A stretch of 5,697 nucleotides of DNA from positions 1-5,697 of the forward strand of contig VBOS01000472.1 of assembly GCA_005893185.1 (NCBI GenBank), read 5' to 3'. Positions 1 to 5,697 of the stretch are shown piece after piece (position 1 is the stretch's first letter; each line of letters begins with the position of its first letter). This DNA comes from Candidatus Eiseniibacteriota bacterium (GTDB lineage: Bacteria > Eisenbacteria > RBG-16-71-46). The position numbers and the translations under genes were made by a program. The notes below the pieces were generated by a model. It saw only the letters and a program-made list of their open reading frames with translations. It ran no database searches and was not told the DNA's origin.

Positions 1-458
1 CCGCCCCCCTCGATCGCCCACTCCTCGATGGAGACATAGCCCGCCATCTGGACGGCGTTCGCGACGATCACGTGCTCGCCCAGCGAGCAGTCGTGGGCCA
101 CGTGCGCGTAGGCCATGAGCATGCAGTTGCGGCCGATGCGGGTCGTGGCCCCGGGCTCGGTGGCGAGGTTCGCAGTCACGTACTCGCGGATCTCGGTGGC
201 TTCGCCGACTTCGAGGAACGAAGGCTCGGAGCCCGAGTACTTGAGATCCTGCGGCGGGCTCCCCAGCACGGCGCCGTGATGGATGCGGCAGCCGTTCCCG
301 ATCCGGGTCCAGCCGGTCAGCAGCGTGTTGCTGCCGATCGTGACGCCGTCGCCGATGCGAACGTTCGGGCCGATCACGGCCCCCGGCCCGATGTCGACGC
401 CGGTTCCGATCTGTGCGCGCTCGTCCACGAACGCCGCGGAATGGACCATCGTGCTCAT
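1..458 (-). CDS. lpxA: LpxA, UDP-N-acetylglucosamine acyltransferase (3' end cut by window edge)
   Basis: Cytoplasmic enzyme of the first lipid A step: it moves a (3R)-hydroxyacyl chain from acyl carrier protein to the 3-hydroxyl of UDP-GlcNAc. The visible 152 residues are a left-handed beta-helix of hexapeptide repeats (IGTGVD, IGPGAV, IGPNVR, IGDGVT, IGSNTL). The family signature QDLKYSG is at residues 70-76; its Lys73 corresponds to E. coli Lys76. The catalytic segment AHVAHDC is at 118-124, where His122 matches E. coli His125. The frame is still open at the left edge, so roughly the last 100 residues, including the C-terminal helices and the residue that sets acyl chain length, are missing. 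The ATG overlaps the lpxC-fabZ stop as ATGA. No Shine-Dalgarno stretch precedes it, so translation is probably coupled to the upstream gene. The loop after VT (residues 96-99, ANLA) differs from E. coli IHRG. Identity is firm from the motifs and neighbours. Confidence 0.96.
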   Translation of the reverse strand, partial: MSTMVHSAAFVDERAQIGTGVDIGPGAVIGPNVRIGDGVTIGSNTLLTGWTRIGNGCRIHHGAVLGSPPQDLKYSGSEPSFLEVGEATEIREYVTANLATEPGATTRIGRNCMLMAYAHVAHDCSLGEHVIVANAVQMAGYVSIEEWAIEGG

Positions 459-1777
459 GGGGCGCGGCGGTCCACGACGGTTGCGAGCAGCTCGGCTTCG
501 GCCACCAGCTGGTTGCCGACGTAGGCCTCGCCGCGCATCTTCGAGGTCACACCCTTGAGCTTGAGGAGCGTGAGCTCGAAGCGCAGCTGGTCGCCCGGGG
601 TCACCGGGCGGCGGAAGCGCGCCCCGTCGATGCCCATGAAGTACATGAGCTTGTCCGTGGGGTCGTCGACCGAGTGCAGGAGCAGGAGGCCGCCGATCTG
701 CGCCATGGCCTCGATGATCAGGACCGCGGGCATGATCGGATGGCCGGGGAAGTGTCCCTGGAAGAAGGGCTCGTTGATCGTGACGTTCTTGATGCCCTCG
801 ATCCGCCGGCCCTCCTCGAGGCGCGTGATGCGGTCCACCAGCAGGAAGGGATAGCGGTGCGGCATGATGTCCATGATCGCCGTGATGTCCCACTCGTCGG
901 GCGACCCGCCGGGCCGGCGCCCCGGGAGGGGCAGCGTCTCGCGCAGGTGGCGGACGAACGCGACGTGGCTCTGGTGGCCCGAGCGCAGCGCGTGCACGTG
1001 ACCCAGGAGCGGGCCGCCGAGCAGGAACAGGTCGCCCAGCAGGTCGAGCACCTTGTGGCGCGCGAACTCGTCGGGGAATCGCAGCCCCTCGGGGTTCCTG
1101 AGCCCGTTCTCGCCCACCACGACCGCGCTCTCGAGCTTGCCGCCCTTGATCCAGCCGGCCTGCCGCAGCAGCTCGAGGTCGCGCTCCAGCACGAACGTGC
1201 GCGCCGGAGCGATCTCGCGCATGAAGGTCTGCTCGTCGATGTCGAACGACACCGTCTGCCGGCCGATCAACGGGTGGTCGTAGTCGATCGTAAACGTGAT
1301 GCGAAACCCGGCGTACGGCTCGGCGGAGAGCGCGACGTCGTCTTCCTGCCAGTACACGGGCTTCGTCACCTTGATGTGGCGGCGCGGGCGGTCCTGCGTA
1401 TCGTAGCCGGCCTCGCACAGCAGCCTGGCGATGGGAGCCGCGCTGCCGTCGTCGAGCTCCGGGATCTCCATGGTGTCGGTCTCGACGATCAGGTTGTCGA
1501 GGCCCAGCCCCGCGATCGCCGCCAGCACGTGCTCCATGGTGTGGATCTGCACGCCGTCGCGCTGGAGGATCGTGCGCCGTCCGGCGCGCGGGTCGAAGTG
1601 GGCGTTCTCGGGCCGCACATCGACCGCGGGCCGGCCCGCAAGGTCGGTGCGCACGAACTGGACCCCCGTGCCGACAGCGGCGGGACGCAGCGCGACGTGG
1701 CCGGTCTCCCCGGTATGGAGGCCGGTGCCCGAGAACTCAACGGGCCGGGCGATGGTGCGCTGCATGCGCTCGCTCAA
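455..1777 (-). CDS. lpxC-fabZ: LpxC-FabZ fusion: UDP-3-O-acyl-GlcNAc deacetylase / 3-hydroxyacyl-ACP dehydratase
   Basis: Bifunctional cytoplasmic protein of 440 residues from the preferred TTG start, or 436 from the ATG at 1765. Numbers here count from that Met. Residues 1-277 are LpxC, the zinc deacetylase of the committed lipid A step. Visible are Glu78-His79 (HTMEH), the zinc ligands His237 and Asp241 (RHKVLDLLGD), and His264 (SGHQSH), plus the GLGLDN and IPELDDGSA motifs. A Pro/Gly-rich linker (278-292) leads to FabZ (about 293-436), which dehydrates 3-hydroxyacyl-ACP in fatty acid synthesis. FabZ shows MPHRYPFLLVDR, catalytic His338 (GHFPGHP) and Glu352 (IEAMAQ). Ala347 replaces the usual Gly of the MPGVL motif. 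Fused LpxC-FabZ is known from Bacteroidetes/Chlorobi and relatives. TTG is chosen because GGAGGAAG lies at ideal spacing before it and it overlaps the lpxD stop; from the ATG that site is 19 nt away. The frame stays open far upstream inside lpxD, so automatic callers may overextend this gene. Confidence 0.96.
   Translation of the reverse strand: MSERMQRTIARPVEFSGTGLHTGETGHVALRPAAVGTGVQFVRTDLAGRPAVDVRPENAHFDPRAGRRTILQRDGVQIHTMEHVLAAIAGLGLDNLIVETDTMEIPELDDGSAAPIARLLCEAGYDTQDRPRRHIKVTKPVYWQEDDVALSAEPYAGFRITFTIDYDHPLIGRQTVSFDIDEQTFMREIAPARTFVLERDLELLRQAGWIKGGKLESAVVVGENGLRNPEGLRFPDEFARHKVLDLLGDLFLLGGPLLGHVHALRSGHQSHVAFVRHLRETLPLPGRRPGGSPDEWDITAIMDIMPHRYPFLLVDRITRLEEGRRIEGIKNVTINEPFFQGHFPGHPIMPAVLIIEAMAQIGGLLLLHSVDDPTDKLMYFMGIDGARFRRPVTPGDQLRFELTLLKLKGVTSKMRGEAYVGNQLVAEAELLATVVDRRAP
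890..934 (-). other. Interdomain linker between LpxC and FabZ
   Basis: Codes for about 15 residues (278-292 counted from the internal ATG) rich in Pro, Gly and Arg, of the type LPLPGRRPGG. It follows the last LpxC helix, which carries the SGHQSH active-site His, and comes just before the first FabZ helix (ITAIMDIMPHRYPF). There is no stop, frameshift or start codon with a ribosome site here, so the two enzymes are made as one chain. The domain limits are estimated by eye from the E. coli proteins. Confidence 0.75.
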
Positions 1778-2823
1778 CGCACTTCCTCCGGCTGCTTCTG
1801 CCGCTCCAGGCGCTCGACTCGCTCTTCGAGCGCGCGCGCCCGCTGGAAGAGTTGAGGCAGCTTCTGCACCATGGCCGTGAGCCGCTTCCATAGTCCGTGG
1901 GGCGCAGCCGGATAGCCGGTCCACACCTCGCCCGCCGGGATCGACTTGGTGACGCCGCTCCGGGCCCCGACCATGGCGCGCTCCCCGATTCGGATGTGTC
2001 CGATGAGGCCCGCCTGCCCGCCGAGCGTGACGAAGTCCTCGAGCTGCGTGCTGCCCGAGATTCCGACCTGCGCCACGATGATGCAGTGCTTCCCGATCAC
2101 GACGTTGTGGCCGATCTGAACCAGGTTGTCGATCTTGGTTCCGTCGCCGATGCGCGTGCAGTCGGTGGTGGCGCGGTCGATCGTGGTGTTGGCCCCGATC
2201 TCGACGTCGTCGCCCACCTCGACGTTGCCGACTTGCGGCACCTTGTGGTAGCGGCCCGCGTCGAACGCGAAGCCGAAGCCGTCGCTGCCCACGACCACGC
2301 CCGGATGCAGGATGCAGCGCGCCCCGATGACGCACTCCTCGCGCACCACCACGTTGGCGTAGAGGAAGGTGTCTTCGCCGATCGCAGCGAGCGGGCCCAC
2401 GTAGCAGCCCGGGAGCAGGACGGCACGCGCGCCGATGCTGGCTCCCGCTTCGATCACGCAGTGGGCGCCGATCGAGCTTTCCGGGCCGATCGTCGCCTGG
2501 GGCGAGACCACGGCGGTCGGGTGCATGCCCAGCGCGGCGCGGTACGGGTCGGGGCGAAACACGCGGACCACGCGCTGGAATGCCAGGTAGGGGTTCTCGA
2601 CCCGCAGCAGCGGGATCGCGGCGAAGCGCGGCTCCCGCGAGCAGATGACGGCCGAGGCCCGCGTCTCCGTCAGGTACGACTCGTAGCGCGTGTTGGCCAG
2701 GAACGTGATGTCGCCGGGCATGGCCTCGCGGATTCCGGCTACGCCGTGGATCAGGGTCGAGCCGTCGCCGACCACGTCGCCGTCGAGCTCTGCGGCCAGC
2801 TCGGCCAGTGTTCGCACAATCAT
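1774..2823 (-). CDS. lpxD: LpxD, UDP-3-O-(3-hydroxyacyl)glucosamine N-acyltransferase
   Basis: Third lipid A enzyme, cytoplasmic: it adds a (3R)-hydroxyacyl chain from acyl carrier protein to the 2-amine of the UDP-3-O-acylglucosamine made by LpxC. The protein has 349 residues, near the usual length (E. coli about 340). Residues 1-100 form the N-terminal uridine-binding domain (GVAGIREAMPGDITFL). Residues 101 to about 315 are hexapeptide repeats of a left-handed beta-helix, with the GSDGFGF signature at 179-185 and GANTTIDR at 210-217. His239 (QIGHN) and His276 (IGHIRI) fall at exactly the E. coli catalytic and substrate-binding numbers. A charged C-terminal helix (about 318-346) resembles the one that closes the E. 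coli trimer. The ATG at 2823 is chosen over the in-frame TTG at 2835 because GGAGGG sits just before the ATG and overlaps the TTG. The gene starts 14 nt after ompH, and its end holds the lpxC-fabZ ribosome site. Confidence 0.97.
   Translation of the reverse strand: MIVRTLAELAAELDGDVVGDGSTLIHGVAGIREAMPGDITFLANTRYESYLTETRASAVICSREPRFAAIPLLRVENPYLAFQRVVRVFRPDPYRAALGMHPTAVVSPQATIGPESSIGAHCVIEAGASIGARAVLLPGCYVGPLAAIGEDTFLYANVVVREECVIGARCILHPGVVVGSDGFGFAFDAGRYHKVPQVGNVEVGDDVEIGANTTIDRATTDCTRIGDGTKIDNLVQIGHNVVIGKHCIIVAQVGISGSTQLEDFVTLGGQAGLIGHIRIGERAMVGARSGVTKSIPAGEVWTGYPAAPHGLWKRLTAMVQKLPQLFQRARALEERVERLERQKQPEEVR
1782..1789 (-). promoter_or_regulatory. Ribosome binding site of lpxC-fabZ, favouring a TTG start
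   Basis: The minus strand reads GGAGGAAG inside the last codons of lpxD. Seven nucleotides separate GGAGG from a TTG (1777-1775) that overlaps the lpxD TGA as TTGA. The next in-frame ATG (1765-1763) is 19 nt from GGAGG, too far for this site, and has only a weak GAGCGAG before it. The site therefore decides for TTG, and its position suggests translational coupling to lpxD. Confidence 0.75.
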
Positions 2824-2827
2824 GGCG

Positions 2828-2833
2828 CCCTCC
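2828..2833 (-). promoter_or_regulatory. Ribosome binding site of lpxD
   Basis: The minus strand reads GGAGGG in the 14-nt ompH-lpxD gap, four nucleotides before the ATG at 2823-2821. It overlaps the alternative TTG start at 2835-2833, so the ATG is the natural start and the longer form with four extra residues is unlikely. Confidence 0.8.
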
Positions 2834-2837
2834 AAGG

Positions 2838-3392
2838 CTAGCGCGGGGAGCCCGTCTTGGACTGCGTGTTCAGTTCCTGCAGTACCTCGTTCGTCAGGTC
2901 CAGCGTGCGGTCGGCATACAGGATGAAGCCGCTCGCGGCATCGAGGACCATCATCAGCCCCTTCTGCGTCGCGATCTTCTCCACGACCGAGCGGATTTGC
3001 GCGACCACTACGCCCGTTGCCAGCTCGTTCTCCTTCACCGCCTGACCCTGTGGCCCCCAGATCTGCTGCAGAAAGCCCTCGTAGTCGCTGATCGCCTTCT
3101 GCAGGGCCTCCTCCTTCTCCTGGCGCTTCAGCGTCGAGAGGATCGGACCCTGGTCGCGGACTTCCGCGCGCAGCTGGTTGACTTGGGTTTCCTTCTCGGC
3201 CGATTGCGTGCGCCAGCCTTCGACTTTGCGGTCGAACTGGGCCTGGGCGTCCTGCGCGACCTTGTACTCCTGGAAGATCCGAGCCGAGTCAATATAGCCG
3301 ATCCGGACGTCCGCGGCGCGGGCCGGCGCGAAGATGAGCACGGGGCCCAGGAGAAGCCAGCCGCCCAGGCGTTTCCAGGTTCGTCGAGGCAT
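2838..3392 (-). CDS. OmpH/Skp family periplasmic chaperone
   Basis: Skp-like holdase (184 residues) that binds unfolded outer-membrane proteins in the periplasm and carries them to the BAM complex. The N-terminus is a Sec signal peptide: basic MPRRTWKR, a hydrophobic stretch at about 10-21, and a probable cut after APARA (residue 26). The body core IGYIDSARIFQEY (31-43) is the family's first strand and helix. Residues 45-140 are charged, heptad-like helices forming the long arms of the trimer. The C-terminal FILYADRTLDLTNEVLQELN (156-175) is the typical family end. Length fits the family (about 160-190). The gene follows bamA by 10 nt, the classic bamA-skp order upstream of lpxD. The gap TCTGGCCCCC has no Shine-Dalgarno sequence, and any later start would destroy the signal peptide, so translation probably depends on ribosomes finishing bamA. 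Family assignment is firm; the exact clients cannot be told from sequence. Confidence 0.93.
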   Translation of the reverse strand: MPRRTWKRLGGWLLLGPVLIFAPARAADVRIGYIDSARIFQEYKVAQDAQAQFDRKVEGWRTQSAEKETQVNQLRAEVRDQGPILSTLKRQEKEEALQKAISDYEGFLQQIWGPQGQAVKENELATGVVVAQIRSVVEKIATQKGLMMVLDAASGFILYADRTLDLTNEVLQELNTQSKTGSPR

Positions 3393-3402
3393 GGGGGCCA
3401 GA

Positions 3403-5697
3403 CTAGAAGATTACGTTGCCGATGAGGAAGTGGCCGACCGCGCGCGGGTGATCGTCCCGGTTGAAACCGTAGCCGTAGTCGAAGCCGACGTTGCCGAGCA
3501 GCGGAATCTCCATCCGCAATCCCATACCCGCGCCCATCTTGAGGTCGAGGGGCCTGATCTCGTGCCACAGGTCCCACACGTTGCCGGCGTCGAAGAAGAA
3601 CACGCCGTGGAGCGGATGGACGATCGGAAACTGCTGCTCGATCGTGTAGGACAACATCGTGCGGCCACCCGGGTAGCGAAGATGGGTGACGTTCGTCAGG
3701 GTGATCGTGGAGTCGTGCGGCGTCGGCAGCGGCACGGTGATCGTCTGCGTGGTCGTCGTCGTCACGAAGCGGTTGAACTTGCTCGGCACGATCGAGTAGT
3801 CGTCGTAGCCGCGCAACGGATCGGGCGTCGACCCGCCGCCCAGACGGAACCGCTCGTAGTCGGGGATCTGCAGGTTCTGGTCGCCGTACTCGCCGATCAG
3901 CCCCACCCGCGCCCGCAGCATGGTGGTCACGCGCCGGGCGAGCGAGGGCAGGTAGAGCCGGCCCTCGTACCGGTGCTTGTGGAAGTTCACCGAGCCCCCG
4001 AACGGCCCGCCCGCGAACACGTCGCTGAGCGCGAGGCGCGTGCCGCGTGTCGGGTAGAAAGGGTTGTCCGTTGTGAGCCGCAGGAAACCGAGCTCCACGC
4101 TGCTCCGGACGCCGTCCTGCGTGGGACCGGTCGTGACGGTGCCGGGGGTCACGACCACGTCGCCGATCGGCTTGACCCTCACGCGCTCCAGCGAGTAGGC
4201 GACCGAGCCCCGCGAGTAGTCGGGCCAGCGTAGCGGCCGGCCAATGCGCCCCGATCCGCCGACACGCCGCTCGCGATAGGGGAAGCTCTCGGTCTCGGTG
4301 TCGTAGATCGAGAAGCCGAGCAGCGTGGGCGTATCCCGGAACCAGGGCTCGGTGAAGCTCAGGGAGTAGTCTTCCCGCTTGCCGCCCCGCTCGAGGTGGA
4401 GCGCCAGGCTCTGGGCGCTGCCGTTCACGTTGTTGTGGGCGAGCTCGAGGAAGCCGGTGACGCCGGTCGAGCTGGTGAAGCCCGCGCCGGCGGAGGCCGT
4501 CCCCACCTGTTTCTCCTTCACCTTGAGGATCACGTCCACGTCGCTGCTGTCGGCGGGCTCGAAATCCACGCCCACATCCTCGAACAGGCCGAGGCGTGAG
4601 ACGTTGTCGCGGGTGCGCCGCAGTTTGGAGGCGGCCACCCGCTCGCCCTCGTGCATGGACAGCTCGCGCCGGATCACCTTCTCCCGCGTGTTGCGGTTGC
4701 CCTGAATCGAGACCAGCCGGATGTTCGAGGGCCGCCCTTCCGTGACCTCGAATGTCACGTCCACATTCTTGCCGCGCACCGTCTCGCGCGGCTCGATGCC
4801 CACGTACAGGTAGCCGCGCTCGGCGTACTCGCTGAAGGCGGAGCTCCGGGCGCGCTCGATCTTCGAGATGTCGTAGCGTCCGTATTTCCAGCCCCACGCG
4901 TGCTCGAGCTCGGGAGTCGAGACCACGTGGTTGCCGGTCCACGTCACCTTGCCGAGATCGTACGGCGGCCCCTCCTCCACCGAAACCCGCAGCACGAGCC
5001 GGTTGGATGCGCTGCCGGGCGCCAGCTCCTCCCCGGTCACGTGCATGTCCCGGTAGCCGTTGCTGTGGTACCAGTACTCGAGCCGCTCGCGGTCCTCCGT
5101 GAACTGCTCCTCCTTGACGTCGCCGCCGCCGAGGAAGCCGCGCGCCTTGGTCTTCGTCTTCTTCTTGAGCGTTGCGGCCTGGTAGGCGTGAGCGCCCACG
5201 AATTCGATGCGCTCGATCTTGACCTTCTCCCCTTCGTGAACCGCGAACGTCAGGTTCACCTCGCGGCCGTGGTTCACGGTGTCGGCCAACGCCTGGATCG
5301 TGGCACGCGCGAAGCCCTCGTCCCGGTAGAACTTGAGCAGCGAGTCCACCTGCGTACGCGTCGTCGTGGGCGAGAAGCTCTCGCCCAGCTTGAGGAACAG
5401 CTTCTTGTCGAGGTCCGCCTTCTCTTTCTTGCGGTTTCCGGTGAACTCGATCTTGCCGATCCGAGGACGCTCCCGGACCTGGATGACGAGATCGATGGTC
5501 TCGCCGTGCGGGGCGTAGTCCACCCACACGTCGCTGAAGATGCCGAGCGCGAAGAGCTTGCGGATGCCCCGCCGGACCGCCTCCTCGGAGTAGCGGGCGC
5601 CGGTCGTGAGCTCGAACGTGCGCAGGATGCGGCTGCTGTCGGCGAACGCGTTGCCCGCGACCGAGACCCGGCCCACGAACGTGGGGGCGACGGCGGC
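3403..5697 (-). CDS. bamA: BamA, outer-membrane protein assembly factor (5' end cut by window edge)
   Basis: Core subunit of the BAM complex, which folds and inserts beta-barrel proteins into the outer membrane. 764 codons are visible. The frame is open to the right edge, so the signal peptide and start lie outside. The first residues seen, AAVAPTF, may be the end of the signal or the start of the mature protein. Numbering from the GTG at 5676, five POTRA domains follow: about 1-72, 73-152, 153-237, 241-314 and 317-389. Each opens with a strand such as VSVAGN, IEFTGN or VSIQGN. POTRA3 has a Lys-rich stretch and Gly loop (171-185) that I recall from FCB BamA. The 16-stranded barrel spans about 393-757. 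LRGY at 621-624 is the counterpart of the VRGF motif of loop 6, DAGNVWD (696-702) matches E. coli DMGTVWD, and the chain ends in Phe as the C-terminal beta-signal requires. A Thr-rich loop lies at 638-664. The internal GTG is not a credible start. Confidence 0.97.
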   Translation of the reverse strand, partial: AAVAPTFVGRVSVAGNAFADSSRILRTFELTTGARYSEEAVRRGIRKLFALGIFSDVWVDYAPHGETIDLVIQVRERPRIGKIEFTGNRKKEKADLDKKLFLKLGESFSPTTTRTQVDSLLKFYRDEGFARATIQALADTVNHGREVNLTFAVHEGEKVKIERIEFVGAHAYQAATLKKKTKTKARGFLGGGDVKEEQFTEDRERLEYWYHSNGYRDMHVTGEELAPGSASNRLVLRVSVEEGPPYDLGKVTWTGNHVVSTPELEHAWGWKYGRYDISKIERARSSAFSEYAERGYLYVGIEPRETVRGKNVDVTFEVTEGRPSNIRLVSIQGNRNTREKVIRRELSMHEGERVAASKLRRTRDNVSRLGLFEDVGVDFEPADSSDVDVILKVKEKQVGTASAGAGFTSSTGVTGFLELAHNNVNGSAQSLALHLERGGKREDYSLSFTEPWFRDTPTLLGFSIYDTETESFPYRERRVGGSGRIGRPLRWPDYSRGSVAYSLERVRVKPIGDVVVTPGTVTTGPTQDGVRSSVELGFLRLTTDNPFYPTRGTRLALSDVFAGGPFGGSVNFHKHRYEGRLYLPSLARRVTTMLRARVGLIGEYGDQNLQIPDYERFRLGGGSTPDPLRGYDDYSIVPSKFNRFVTTTTTQTITVPLPTPHDSTITLTNVTHLRYPGGRTMLSYTIEQQFPIVHPLHGVFFFDAGNVWDLWHEIRPLDLKMGAGMGLRMEIPLLGNVGFDYGYGFNRDDHPRAVGHFLIGNVIF
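3685..3765 (-). other. Threonine-rich extracellular loop segment within BamA
   Basis: This stretch of the bamA frame codes for residues 638-664 (from the GTG at 5676), of which 12 of 27 are Thr, beginning VTTTTTQTIT. It follows the conserved LRGY motif of loop 6 and precedes the strand MLSYTIEQQFPI. In E. coli the same position holds a different, Asp/Tyr-rich loop, so it is most likely surface-exposed. Part of the coding DNA is a short GTC repeat on the plus strand (3752-3763). Confidence 0.65.

Noticed and set aside
413..1855. 480-codon open frame on the plus strand
   Set aside because: It lies antisense to lpxC-fabZ, whose catalytic motifs are unmistakable. The translation is Arg/His/Asp/Val-rich low-complexity sequence with no recognisable domain, typical of the antisense of GC-rich genes.
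1778..2335. N-terminal extension of LpxC-FabZ to an ATG at 2335
   Set aside because: The frame is open but runs inside lpxD in another phase. The extra residues are Arg/Gly-rich and unlike LpxC, which begins at the conserved IARPVEFSGTGLH.
2824..2835. TTG start for lpxD at 2835
   Set aside because: The TTG overlaps the GGAGGG ribosome site that serves the ATG at 2823, and with the ATG start the catalytic His residues fall at the E. coli numbers 239 and 276.
1897..2841. 314-codon open frame on the plus strand
   Set aside because: Antisense to lpxD. Its repetitive ADxDVVADL pattern is the mirror of the hexapeptide repeats and not a real protein.
3752..3763. Four GTC repeats as a possible phase-variable tract
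   Set aside because: A trinucleotide repeat of four units changes Thr number without shifting the frame and is too short to suggest slippage switching.
3334..4233. 299-codon open frame on the plus strand
   Set aside because: Antisense to the bamA barrel region, with biased composition and no recognisable motif or ribosome site.
3128..5527. 799-codon open frame on the minus strand
   Set aside because: It is an out-of-frame reading of bamA and ompH. The product is Arg/Ala/Gly-rich, without domains, while the bamA frame shows five POTRA domains and a barrel.
5674..5676. GTG start for bamA at 5676
   Set aside because: It falls at the first strand of POTRA1, would leave no signal peptide, and the frame stays open to the window edge. 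The gene is simply truncated by the window.

Overview
The window is a compact block of outer-membrane biogenesis genes, all on the minus strand and with almost no intergenic DNA. Transcription runs from high to low coordinates. In that order the genes are bamA (beginning cut off by the right edge), ompH/skp, lpxD, a fused lpxC-fabZ, and lpxA (end cut off by the left edge). The DNA is GC-rich by eye, which explains the many long spurious open frames on the plus strand and in the other minus-strand frames.

The genes make the Gram-negative outer membrane. BamA inserts beta-barrel proteins and OmpH/Skp is the periplasmic chaperone that brings them. LpxA, LpxC and LpxD perform the first three steps of lipid A synthesis. 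FabZ draws on the same (3R)-hydroxyacyl-ACP pool to make phospholipid fatty acids. Catalytic residues of LpxC, FabZ, LpxD and LpxA are all visible, so the cluster looks functional.

The organism is a diderm bacterium with LPS. The single-polypeptide LpxC-FabZ fusion is best known from Bacteroidetes/Chlorobi and relatives (FCB group). BamA POTRA3 carries a Lys-rich stretch followed by a Gly-rich loop that I recall from FCB BamA proteins. With the high GC this suggests a GC-rich FCB-affiliated lineage, for example Gemmatimonadota or Candidatus Eisenbacteria. This placement is inference and was not tested by phylogeny.

Junctions are tight: bamA-ompH 10 nt, ompH-lpxD 14 nt, lpxD/lpxC-fabZ overlapping at TTGA, and lpxC-fabZ/lpxA overlapping at ATGA. 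This indicates one polycistronic unit with translational coupling. No promoter, terminator, RNA gene, mobile element or CRISPR array was found, and there is no gene-free stretch longer than 14 nt. I do not see an undescribed system. The points worth a second look are the fusion and its consequences for regulation, a probable TTG start for lpxC-fabZ, a Gly-to-Ala change beside the FabZ active site, an unusual LpxA loop, and a threonine-rich loop in BamA.
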